A stretch of 21,890 bases of DNA from WRIS01 sp050945135 (GTDB lineage Bacteria; Actinomycetota; Coriobacteriia; Coriobacteriales; Eggerthellaceae): positions 1 through 21,890 of the forward strand of contig JBMNSJ010000036.1 of NCBI GenBank assembly GCA_050945135.1, written 5' to 3'. Below, one piece after another: positions 15,139-21,890 of this stretch (the first letter of the stretch is position 1; each line of letters begins with the position of its first letter). The position numbers and the translations under genes are program-made. The notes below the pieces were generated by a model. The model worked only from the letters and a program-made list of their open reading frames with translations. It was not told where the DNA came from and did not search any database.

Positions 15139-15705
15139 ATGCGCAACGGCAATTTATTTGTCATCTCTGGGCCATCAGGTGCTGGTAAAGGCACACTGGT
15201 GGCTCGTTTGCGTAGTGAGGTCGAAGATGTCTGGGTATCTATTTCTACGACTACGCGAAAGCCTCGAGGCACCGAAGTACATGGCGTCGAGTACAACTTT
15301 GTAAGCGATGAAGAATTTGATTCACTTATTTCGCAAGATGGCTTTTTAGAGTGGGCACACGTTCACAACGCTCGTTACGGAACTCCTCGTGCTCAAATTG
15401 AAGAACAGATTGCTCTTGGAAAACAAGTAATTCTAGAAATTGATGTTCAAGGGGCTTTTGAAGTTCAAGGCAAAATGCCTGATGCGCATCTAGTTTTTAT
15501 TGAGCCACCTTCACTTGAGATATTGCGCGAGCGACTCGTGCAGCGGGCTACAGATACAGACGAGGCAATTGAAAAGCGGCTTGAGACTGCAAAGCTGGAG
15601 CTTTCGCAGAAAATGAAGTATGATATACGGCTGGTAAACGATGATTTGGATGAAGCGGCACAAGCCCTCATTGCTTACATCGACGAGAATGCAGAACAAG
15701 AATGA
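15139..15705 (+). CDS. gmk: Guanylate kinase
   Basis: Gmk phosphorylates GMP to GDP with ATP. The 188-residue protein has the P-loop GPSGAGKGT (11-19), the GMP-binding segment STTTRKPRGTEVHGVEYNFV (36-55) and EIDVQGAFEV (about 99-108). It starts 3 bases after mihF with no strong ribosome site, so it is probably coupled to mihF translation. Twelve bases separate it from rpoZ. Confidence 0.97.
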   Translation: MRNGNLFVISGPSGAGKGTLVARLRSEVEDVWVSISTTTRKPRGTEVHGVEYNFVSDEEFDSLISQDGFLEWAHVHNARYGTPRAQIEEQIALGKQVILEIDVQGAFEVQGKMPDAHLVFIEPPSLEILRERLVQRATDTDEAIEKRLETAKLELSQKMKYDIRLVNDDLDEAAQALIAYIDENAEQE

Positions 15706-15717
15706 GGTATCTGGTAG

Positions 15718-15978
15718 ATGAGTATTATTGAACCAAGAATCGATGATTTGCTCGATGAAACTGATAACGATAGATTTCTTTTGTGCGCGCTTGCGGCAAA
15801 ACGCGCACACGACATTAACGATATGATGCGTGGTCAACGCGATCGAGCTATTCAGCTTCAGACAGCGGTAGAGATTGCACGTGCGGCAGATAAAAAGCCC
15901 TTAAGTCTTGCTTTTGGAGAAATCTCGCGCGGTGAGGTTTCTTTCGATCCACAATCAATCGATTTTAAACAGCATTAA
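15718..15978 (+). CDS. rpoZ: RNA polymerase omega subunit
   Basis: Omega stabilises beta-prime during assembly. The 86-residue protein has the family signature: IEPRIDDLLDETDNDRFLLC, then ALAAKRAHDIND and ALQ-like RAIQLQTAVEIARAADKKPL before an acidic-to-neutral tail with AFGEISRGEVSF. The length and its place after gmk match actinobacterial rpoZ. A GAGG lies near the gmk end, about 12 bases before the ATG. Confidence 0.94.
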   Translation: MSIIEPRIDDLLDETDNDRFLLCALAAKRAHDINDMMRGQRDRAIQLQTAVEIARAADKKPLSLAFGEISRGEVSFDPQSIDFKQH

Positions 15979-15980
15979 TC

Positions 15981-17189
15981 GTGTTTCAGCGAATCACTCT
16001 CGTTCACTATCACGAGATAGGCCTTAAGGGTCATAATAGGTCTGTTTTCGAAAAACGACTCCAGAGAAATCTGGAGTTTCTTTTGCCTAAAGAGAGCATT
16101 GCTTCTATTCGGCGTATATCAGGACGCATTTGTATTAAATATCGCGAAGATATTGATTATTCCGAAGTGTGTACTATTGCTGATCACATACGTAGTCTAC
16201 CTGGGGTAGCTCGCGTTTCCTCAGGCTATACCTGCGAGCGTGAGCTGGAGCAGATGTATCAATTGGCTGAATTTGCCGTGCAGGATTCCGGTGATTTCGA
16301 AAGCTTCAAGGTTAAGGCTCGACGCAATCACACTGATTTCCCGATAGACTCGATGCAGCTCAACCAATTGGTTGGCGCACATCTGTGTGAAAAGTATCCT
16401 GACAAGACGGTAAAGATGAAAGACCCAGACCTTACGGTTGCTGTTGAGGTTGTGCAAAACTCGGTGTACGTCTATGCTCGTTCAACCCCGGGCGTCGGAG
16501 GACTTCCTGTGGGAAGCTCTGGTTCGGTTATGTGTTTGCTTTCGTCAGGAATCGATTCTCCGGTGGCACTTTGGCGTATGGCGAAACGTGGGGCGATTTG
16601 TTTTGGGGTCCATTTTTCTGGAAGGCCTCAAACGGCTTCTACGAGTGAGTATTTGGTCGATGATATTGCGCACGAACTTGAGAAGCGTGGTTGTATTGCG
16701 CGTGTGTTTGTGGTTCCTTTTGGAGACTATCAGCGCATTATTGCGAGTGTGGTACCACCGGAGCTACGAGTGATTATCTATCGTCGTCTCATGATGAAAG
16801 TAGCGCAGGCTTTATCGAAGCAGGTACGCGCTAAAGCGCTTGTGACAGGGGAAAGTCTTGGCCAAGTCGCCTCACAAACCCTCGATAATATTTACGTAAC
16901 TGACGAAGCAGTAGCAATGCCGGTATTCCGTCCTTTGATTGGTACCGATAAAATTGAGATTATCAACGAGGCTGAACAGCTTGGTACCTTTTCTATTTCA
17001 TCACAAGACGCACCAGATTGCTGCACGCTTTTTATGCCACGCAACCCTGAAACACACGCGAAGCTCGATGTAGTTTTAAAGGCAGAAGAAGGTCTTGATT
17101 ACGATAGTTGGATTCCTCAAATCCTCTCTGAAGTAGAAATTCTCGATTATAAGAGTCCAGCGTATAAGGCTAAGAAGCAAAAAGCGTAA
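15981..17189 (+). CDS. thiI: ThiI, tRNA 4-thiouridine synthase / thiamine sulfur carrier enzyme
   Basis: ThiI adenylates tRNA uridine 8 and transfers sulfur, and can also serve thiazole synthesis. The 402-residue protein starts with GTG 2 bases after rpoZ. An N-terminal ferredoxin-like part (HYHEIGLKGHNRSVFE) is followed by a THUMP domain (about 65-168). The PP-loop ATPase motif is LLSSGIDSPVA (187-197); the usual SGGIDS appears here as SSGIDS. The C-terminal DCCTLFMPRNPETHA (346-360) is the conserved cysteine segment. It lacks the rhodanese domain found in E. coli ThiI, so sulfur probably comes directly from a partner cysteine desulfurase, as in Bacillus. No such partner is visible in the window. 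Confidence 0.94.
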   Translation: MFQRITLVHYHEIGLKGHNRSVFEKRLQRNLEFLLPKESIASIRRISGRICIKYREDIDYSEVCTIADHIRSLPGVARVSSGYTCERELEQMYQLAEFAVQDSGDFESFKVKARRNHTDFPIDSMQLNQLVGAHLCEKYPDKTVKMKDPDLTVAVEVVQNSVYVYARSTPGVGGLPVGSSGSVMCLLSSGIDSPVALWRMAKRGAICFGVHFSGRPQTASTSEYLVDDIAHELEKRGCIARVFVVPFGDYQRIIASVVPPELRVIIYRRLMMKVAQALSKQVRAKALVTGESLGQVASQTLDNIYVTDEAVAMPVFRPLIGTDKIEIINEAEQLGTFSISSQDAPDCCTLFMPRNPETHAKLDVVLKAEEGLDYDSWIPQILSEVEILDYKSPAYKAKKQKA

Positions 17190-17198
17190 AAATTTATC

Positions 17199-17208
17199 CT
17201 GTATACAG
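17199..17208. repeat. Palindrome CTGTATACAG downstream of thiI
   Basis: A perfect 10-bp palindrome lies 9 bases past the thiI stop. It could be a small operator (GntR-family sites can look similar) for the comEA region, but it is 160 bases from comEA. No regulator gene is adjacent. Confidence 0.3.
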
Positions 17209-17255
17209 TATCCGGAAAATTGAACCAAAGAATTAATCCTGTAGGTTCATCTGCG

Positions 17256-17306
17256 GTGTAGCGTTTTTGCAGCGCAGGTGTAGCAAGCGCGTATCTTCTG
17301 TGTAGC
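17256..17306 (+). promoter_or_regulatory. Three direct GTGTAGC boxes at 22-bp spacing upstream of comEA
   Basis: GTGTAGC occurs at 17256-17262, 17278-17284 and 17300-17306, always on the same strand and exactly 22 bp apart, about two helical turns. The last box is 61 bases before the comEA start. Phased direct repeats of about 21-22 bp are typical of LytTR-type response-regulator sites, including competence and peptide-sensing regulators. The regulator here is unknown, and no LytTR gene is in the window. Confidence 0.5.
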
Positions 17307-17367
17307 AATGCTGTTTTACCCTGTTTTAAAAGCGATGGTTTTTAAAGATTAAGCGGGTGAATCAAGC

Positions 17368-18045
17368 ATGTCTTTTCAGCAAAGCGCTCAAACGTGGCAG
17401 GCAAAGACACATATAAGTGAAGTAAAACCGCCGATACTAATTGGTATTTGTGCTTTGATGCTGTGCGCCATATTCTTGGTCTTACATGGCCTATGGAACA
17501 CCTTTAGTGGAGACAGTTTTAGTATTGAGGCAGAAAAAGAAGCAGTAACAAATCAAGACAATGATTCAAACTCAGATTCAGAGCAAACTACTCACAGTGA
17601 GAAAGCATTATTTGTCGTACACGTTGGGGGAGCTGTTCTAAATCCAGGAGTATATGAACTAGAAGAAGGTTCTCGCGTCCAGCTTGCAATTGATTTAGCG
17701 GGCGGATTTCAGGAGACCGCCGCTAGAGATGCGATAAATCTAGCACGAACGATTCATGATGGAGAGCAGATATTAGTCCCTACCTTAGAAGAGGTGGCCA
17801 CAGGGTCAACAGGAGCGGGTGCTGCAGGCAGTGGGGCGGTCTCGCAGGCAAATCAGAAGGTAAACATTAATACGGCGTCTCTTGCTGATCTGACTACCTT
17901 GTCTGGGATTGGGGAGGCCACTGCTGCGAGAATTATCCAAGACAGAGAAAGCAATGGCCCTTTTGCATCAACTGAAGATTTGATGCGCGTATCGGGTATT
18001 GGCGAAAAAAAGTACGCGCAAATAGCTGATAGTATCTGTATTTAG
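17368..18045 (+). CDS. comEA: ComEA, competence DNA receptor
   Basis: ComEA is a membrane-anchored double-stranded DNA binder that feeds the uptake channel. The 225-residue protein has one membrane segment (about 22-42), a Ser/Asp/Glu-rich linker, an SLBB domain (about 81-138, VVHVGGAVLNPGVYELEEGS) and a Gly/Ala-rich linker. The C-terminal helix-hairpin-helix pair (about 165-225) includes VNINTASLADLTTLSGIGEA and VSGIGEKKYAQI. GGGTGA 7 bases before the ATG serves as ribosome site. The stop lies 2 bases before comEC. Three phased boxes upstream suggest a dedicated control. Confidence 0.93.
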   Translation: MSFQQSAQTWQAKTHISEVKPPILIGICALMLCAIFLVLHGLWNTFSGDSFSIEAEKEAVTNQDNDSNSDSEQTTHSEKALFVVHVGGAVLNPGVYELEEGSRVQLAIDLAGGFQETAARDAINLARTIHDGEQILVPTLEEVATGSTGAGAAGSGAVSQANQKVNINTASLADLTTLSGIGEATAARIIQDRESNGPFASTEDLMRVSGIGEKKYAQIADSICI

Positions 18046-18047
18046 TC

Positions 18048-20402
18048 ATGAATCGCGAACACGCATTTCCTGTCAGAATATCCCCAACCCTCATCTTTTT
18101 CTGCTCTCTTGGTCTTTGGGCTGGTGCCGCTTTTATTCTTGTGCAAAACCTTAATCTTTCCAATCTCGCGATGGGCCTGTTCTTTGGGGTTTTGCTTCTC
18201 GTAATAAGCATTCTTGCAATACTTCTTCTTCGTGTGAGAAAGACTAATAAGCAGATTATTCTCGTTATTATGCTTGGTCTATGCGTAGGATTAGTCTGTG
18301 GTCAAGCATATGCTTGTGTCGCGCATGACAAACAAAACCTTATCAGCGAAAGTAAACCCAGCGGAAAACTCTTCTTTGAAATTGTCGAAGACGAACGCAA
18401 AAGTGATTTCGGATCTACTTACACTGCAAAAACCATTCTCGAAACCGGTGAGGAGGTCAGTGTGAGCTTACGTATGAAAGCAGATGCTCCCTCGCTACAT
18501 TACGGACAAATCATTAGTGCATCAACACGTATCTCAGTACCAAGTGAATCGTCGGCACAGTACCTATGGTCTAAAGGGATTATTGCTGTAGCCGATATTT
18601 ATTCCTTCGAATTATGCGAGCGCAGTGATGGTTTTGCTTTACTCGTTTCTTTTAGGGAGAAGGCATTGAGTGGGCTGGATTCTGAGGAAGGTGTTGGCAA
18701 AAATCTTTTACGGGCAATTTTGTTTGGTGAAAGATCGATGCTCGATGAGGGAGGATTCTATCAAGACATCCGCGCTGTAGGGCTCGCTCACCTCGTTGCA
18801 GTTTCAGGAGCTCATTTAGTAATTGTGAGTGCATCTCTTCAGGCGCTTTTAAGTCTTTTACGGGTCCCTAGAAGAGCAATGATAGCCTGTCAGCTAGTGT
18901 TCATTGTCGGCTATCTCGTATTAACGGCAATGCCCATTTCTGCTATTCGTGCGGCATGTATGACAACGGTATCATTGCTGTCATTTTATGGTAGACGTAG
19001 ATCCTCTTCTTTAAATGGACTCGGCGTGTGCATTATTGTGCTCATTGTCCTTAATCCACAGACTGCAATTTCTATTTCATTTCTTTTATCCTCGCTAGCA
19101 ACGTTGGGGATTATTGTGCTGGCAAGCCTTTTTACTCATTGGATACATTACTTTATTCCTCGACTTCCTTCCTCGATTGTCGATAGCGTATCGCTAACGT
19201 TATCAGCGAGTGTACTTGTGAGCCCCGTGGTTGCGGCACTCTTTTCTCAAATTTCAATCATCTCTCCTCTCATGAACGTTATTGCAGCCCCTTGTTTTAC
19301 GGTGCTGTGTGTCGGAGGATTGTTCATCACTGCTTTCTCTGTTGTTATGCCCACGTTTGCCGCCTTACCACTTGAGTTACTTACTGAGGCTTCTGGTTTG
19401 TTCTGTCAGCTCATTGCGCTTATTGCAGAAATTCCCTATGTAGCAATTCCTGCTCAATGTGATTTCCTGATAGCTTTGAGTGTGAGCTTTACTCTCCTTA
19501 CGCTTCTGTGGTGCTTTTGGCCAAAGCCAGCTGGTGTCAAACTCGCGCTTGTCAGTATTGGATCAAGTGGAGCTCTCATCGTCTTTCTTGTGGTAGCCCC
19601 GCTTTGTTATTCGGATGAGGTGATTATGCTCGACGTAGGACAGGGGGATTCGTTTCTTATACGTAGCCAGGGCGCAACGGTGCTCATAGATACCGGAAAT
19701 AAGGATTCTGCCTTATTGCAGGGCTTAGGGAGGCACGGAGTCGCGCATCTCGATGCGCTGCTCATATCTCATGCAGATGACGATCACTGCGGATCTCTTC
19801 CTGCATTGCGTTCACTTGTGGATGTGGACAGTGTCTGCGTTGCTGCAGACGTCCTTGCCTGCGATTGTGCCTCCTGTGGGCAACTTGTCTCAAATGCAAA
19901 AGATCTCGTGGGGGAGCAAGGTCTTACAGCACTTGAGGTTGGAGATTCTTTGAAGGTAGGGTCTTTTGATTTTGAAGTTGTCTGGCCAGACGAGTTTAAA
20001 GATGAGGGAGGTAATGCTGATAGCTTAAGCTTGCTTATGACAAGGAAGAATACTGGTAACGAAGAAGAAGGCAGCTCATCGGTCTGGAGTATGCTTTTCT
20101 GTGGAGATGCAGAGTATGAGCAAGTTGAAGAAATGATTGATAAAGATCGTATTGGGAAGATTGATATTTACAAAGTAGGGCATCATGGTTCGAAAAATGC
20201 GCTAAGCGAAGAGCTTGTCGAGGTGCTACGTCCGCGTCTTTCTCTTGTGAGTGTTGGTCAAAACAATCGATACGGTCATCCTGCCGAGGAAACAATCGCT
20301 TTGCTTGAGTCAGTTGGCAGCGAAATAGTGCGAAGCGACGAAGAGGGGGATGTTGTGTGCAAATTCGAAGCCGATAGGCTAGAGCTGAGTTCTCTGAGAT
20401 AG
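18048..20402 (+). CDS. comEC: ComEC/Rec2, DNA-uptake channel with metallo-beta-lactamase domain
   Basis: ComEC forms the membrane pore for single-stranded DNA import. The 784-residue protein has N-terminal membrane helices (about 8-75), a soluble region and the competence domain (about 220-520) with LLRAILFGERSMLDE and LAHLVAVSGAHLVIVSA. A C-terminal metallo-beta-lactamase-like domain runs from about 527 (IMLDVGQGDSFLIRS), with the metal motif SHADDDHCGS (about 573-582) and KVGHHGSKNAL (about 708-718). The motifs are intact, so it could degrade the non-transported strand, though that activity varies in the family. It has no strong ribosome site and is probably coupled to comEA. Confidence 0.95.
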   Translation: MNREHAFPVRISPTLIFFCSLGLWAGAAFILVQNLNLSNLAMGLFFGVLLLVISILAILLLRVRKTNKQIILVIMLGLCVGLVCGQAYACVAHDKQNLISESKPSGKLFFEIVEDERKSDFGSTYTAKTILETGEEVSVSLRMKADAPSLHYGQIISASTRISVPSESSAQYLWSKGIIAVADIYSFELCERSDGFALLVSFREKALSGLDSEEGVGKNLLRAILFGERSMLDEGGFYQDIRAVGLAHLVAVSGAHLVIVSASLQALLSLLRVPRRAMIACQLVFIVGYLVLTAMPISAIRAACMTTVSLLSFYGRRRSSSLNGLGVCIIVLIVLNPQTAISISFLLSSLATLGIIVLASLFTHWIHYFIPRLPSSIVDSVSLTLSASVLVSPVVAALFSQISIISPLMNVIAAPCFTVLCVGGLFITAFSVVMPTFAALPLELLTEASGLFCQLIALIAEIPYVAIPAQCDFLIALSVSFTLLTLLWCFWPKPAGVKLALVSIGSSGALIVFLVVAPLCYSDEVIMLDVGQGDSFLIRSQGATVLIDTGNKDSALLQGLGRHGVAHLDALLISHADDDHCGSLPALRSLVDVDSVCVAADVLACDCASCGQLVSNAKDLVGEQGLTALEVGDSLKVGSFDFEVVWPDEFKDEGGNADSLSLLMTRKNTGNEEEGSSSVWSMLFCGDAEYEQVEEMIDKDRIGKIDIYKVGHHGSKNALSEELVEVLRPRLSLVSVGQNNRYGHPAEETIALLESVGSEIVRSDEEGDVVCKFEADRLELSSLR

Positions 20403-20411
20403 AATACCTGT

Positions 20412-21386
20412 ATGACTCAAAGCAAACAAAATGAAGGCCTGCTACCTGTTTATCTAGCTCTTGGAGAAGATGAGCTTAAAAAACAAGCGGTACTTAAGCG
20501 ACTCAAGATTCGTGTTGAGGCCCTCGGTGATCTCTCTTTTAACTATGATGTTTTTTCCGGTGAGCAGGCAAGTGGTTCTGAAATCGTTTCCGCTTGCAAT
20601 ACCTTACCTTTTGCGAGCGAGGTACGCTTGGTTCAGGTTGACCGGGTCGAAAAGCTCAAGAAGCCTGATATGGAAGCCTTGGTTGAGTATTTAACTTCGC
20701 CTGCGAGCACTACCGTCCTCGCGCTCTTTTCTGATTCGCTTGCCAAGAATACGCGTCTTTATAAGGCTATCTCTAAGTTTGACAAAAAAGCAATAATCGA
20801 CTGTAGCCCTCTCAAGCGTTATGACTTGGTTAAGATGCTGCGATCACTAGCAGAAGGATACGGAATTCGCATCACTGATTCTGCCGCTCATGCTTTAACC
20901 GATTTAGTAGGAGAGAATACTGTTCGTCTCGATAATGAGCTTCGTAAGATTGCCCTTGCTCATCGGGGAAACGATGCGGTAAGCGAGCATGAAGTCAAAT
21001 CAATGGTGAGTCGAAGTAATGAGGCAAAGCCGTGGGAATTCGTAGACGCACTTTCTGCTCGTAATATCGATAAGGCGCTTCTAACGCTTTCGCGGATGCC
21101 TTCTAGTTCCCCTCATGCATTGCTTGCAATGTGCACCACAAGAATACGTGAGTTAATCTGTGCGCAATCTTTGGCCCAGCGTGGAAACTTGCATGAACTT
21201 GCAGGTGTACTCAAAATGCCTCCGTGGCGCGTAAAGAATCATAAGATGTGGTTACAGGGTTTCTCGCCAGAGGAGCTGAGAGTTGCCCTTATTAGTTCGC
21301 GTGATGCCGAACGTAAGATGAAAAGCGGAACAAACCCTGATGCTGTATTTCTGGAATGGTGTTTGCAGCTCATGCGCCGTGCCTGA
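20412..21386 (+). CDS. holA: DNA polymerase III delta subunit
   Basis: Delta opens the sliding clamp within the clamp loader. The 324-residue length fits. The N-terminus PVYLALGEDELKKQAVLKRL (12-31) is the usual HolA opening, and the body has the AAA+-like fold without a Walker A loop: FASEVRLVQVDRVEKLKK, LFSDSLAKNTRLYKA, VGENTVRLDNELRKIAL (about 165-181), and a C-terminal collar with PWRVKNHKMWLQGFSPEEL. It starts 9 bases past comEC with no clear ribosome site. The comEC-holA order is common in bacteria. It is the last protein gene I can support in the window. Confidence 0.93.
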   Translation: MTQSKQNEGLLPVYLALGEDELKKQAVLKRLKIRVEALGDLSFNYDVFSGEQASGSEIVSACNTLPFASEVRLVQVDRVEKLKKPDMEALVEYLTSPASTTVLALFSDSLAKNTRLYKAISKFDKKAIIDCSPLKRYDLVKMLRSLAEGYGIRITDSAAHALTDLVGENTVRLDNELRKIALAHRGNDAVSEHEVKSMVSRSNEAKPWEFVDALSARNIDKALLTLSRMPSSSPHALLAMCTTRIRELICAQSLAQRGNLHELAGVLKMPPWRVKNHKMWLQGFSPEELRVALISSRDAERKMKSGTNPDAVFLEWCLQLMRRA

Positions 21387-21538
21387 ACTATCTTGCCTTG
21401 AAGCAACGGCCTATTCCGCGAGCTCTATACAACGACAAGCGAAGTCCTGGATCAAAGGCAGTACTCTCAGTTTTGTGTGTTTTGGACGACCTCGCACGAA
21501 CAAATCAATGCAGAAACGCATGAATCAAAGTCAGATTG

Positions 21539-21656
21539 AACGTTTTGTGGTTGTTGGGTCTAAGGATAAAAAATAATGCTCTACAAAATGCCTGATGACA
21601 AGATGGAGCACTTTTCGAGTGGGCGCGTATGAGCCGTGTCGCAACCACAAAACGTT
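21539..21656. repeat. Perfect 15-bp inverted repeat with an 88-bp loop
   Basis: AACGTTTTGTGGTTG (21539-21553) and CAACCACAAAACGTT (21642-21656) are exact inverted copies. The 88 bases between contain TGCTC (21577-21581) and GAGCA (21606-21610), a small inner helix next to an A/T tract (21568-21577). On the minus strand this inner hairpin is followed by TTATTTTTTATCC, so it could be a terminator for a leftward transcript. It could also be a small mobile element with terminal repeats, but no clear target duplication was found. Confidence 0.75.
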
Positions 21657-21672
21657 GCATTTGACATTGAAC

Positions 21673-21872
21673 TAAGCCCTTTGGTCTTTGAATTGGATTG
21701 TACTGCGAGTGTGGGGATTATCTTGCGCCTTGGAATCTTTTCGACCCCAGCATCTCGCAAAACGGGTTATAGGACAAAAAGTGTGTCTGGGGGCTAATCA
21801 GCAGAGTATGGGTACGGAGTCGAATGATGCAGCTCGCTCCATACCAATCCATCGCCCCACTCAACCGGCTTA
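21673..21872 (-). ncRNA. Candidate structured RNA of about 200 nt, strand tentative
   Basis: An outer helix TAAGCC (21673-21678) with GGCTTA (21867-21872) closes the segment. Arm A: GCGAG (21705-21709) with CTCGC (21754-21758), enclosing TGGGG (21712-21716) with CCCCA (21745-21749). Arm B: TGGGGGC (21788-21794) with GCCCCA (21854-21859), one bulge, enclosing GGTA (21811-21814) with TACC (21842-21845), GGAG (21816-21819) with CTCC (21837-21840), and CGA (21821-21823) with TCG (21834-21836). The single C-A mismatch (21815/21841) becomes a G-U pair on the minus strand, which weakly favours that strand. No known RNA family was recognised. Confidence 0.35.
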
Positions 21873-21890
21873 TTACCCTTGTTAGGTACT

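Larger units (their letters stand above)
21387..21890. other. 504-bp region without a supported protein gene, rich in inverted repeats
   Basis: Open frames on both strands here are short and have no recognisable domains or good ribosome sites. The region does hold a perfect 15-bp inverted repeat and a set of nested helices (listed separately). No tRNA, RNase P, tmRNA or SRP signature was recognised. TTGACA at 21661 looks like a -35 box, but no good -10 lies 16-18 bp downstream. Confidence 0.6.

Noticed and set aside
21411..21521. Minus-strand 36-codon frame with an RGRPK segment
   Set aside because: It resembles an AT-hook by only five residues, with no ribosome site or conservation evidence, and is too short to support.
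21340..21576. Plus-strand open frame of 78 codons running out of holA
   Set aside because: It starts inside holA in another frame, has no ribosome site, is low in recognisable motifs, and runs into the inverted-repeat arm.
21661..21666. TTGACA as a promoter -35 for a rightward RNA
   Set aside because: No acceptable -10 lies 16-18 bp downstream, and a start there would fall inside the outer helix of the RNA candidate.
21688..21885. Plus-strand open frame of 65 codons near the window end
   Set aside because: Its composition is not protein-like, it has no ribosome site, and it overlaps the nested helices.
1..21890. CRISPR arrays, tRNA or rRNA genes, toxin-antitoxin or defence genes
   Set aside because: I looked for regular direct repeats with spacers, tRNA T-loop signatures and known defence motifs and found none that hold up. 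The only regular repeat set is the three GTGTAGC boxes.

Overview
The window looks like chromosomal DNA of a low-to-mid GC actinobacterium, most plausibly class Coriobacteriia (Atopobium/Olsenella relatives). Three things suggest this: the actinobacterial mihF-gmk-rpoZ order with an actinobacterial-type integration host factor, a Firmicute-style PyrR attenuator in front of the pyr genes, and the holA gene following comEA-comEC. The genus is inference only. I see no plasmid or phage backbone genes.

Layout. Positions 1-2722 are an insertion-sequence hot spot. A partial IS3-family element on the minus strand (1 to about 119) cuts an IS110-family transposase gene (about 120-252, minus). The IS110 remnant lies against a gene for a membrane-anchored repeat protein. 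That gene is split by a complete 1298-bp IS3-family element (918-2215) with inverted repeats and a 4-bp AACG target duplication. Removing the element and one AACG copy restores an open frame of 354 codons. A second membrane protein with helical repeats follows (2914-3915).

Positions 3950-14648 carry a complete de novo UMP pathway, all on the plus strand and mostly with overlapping or nearly touching genes: leader with PyrR-binding loop, antiterminator and terminator, then pyrR-pyrB-pyrC-carA-carB-pyrK-pyrD-pyrF, a 78-bp gap, and pyrE. CarAB make carbamoyl phosphate. PyrB and PyrC make dihydroorotate. PyrD with its flavin/iron-sulfur partner PyrK oxidises it. PyrE and PyrF finish UMP. PyrR senses UMP and closes the leader terminator.

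Positions 14827-17189 are a tight housekeeping cluster: mihF (nucleoid protein), gmk (GMP kinase), rpoZ (RNA polymerase omega) and thiI (tRNA 4-thiouridine and thiazole sulfur transfer). Positions 17368-21386 are comEA-comEC (DNA uptake) and holA (DNA polymerase III delta). Upstream of comEA there are three GTGTAGC boxes spaced exactly 22 bp apart.

The last 504 bp (21387-21890) contain no convincing protein gene but are rich in inverted repeats. There is a perfect 15-bp pair (21539-21553 with 21642-21656) and a roughly 200-nt region (21673-21872) in which nested helices are closed by an outer 6-bp helix. This is the best candidate in the window for something undescribed, possibly a structured RNA.
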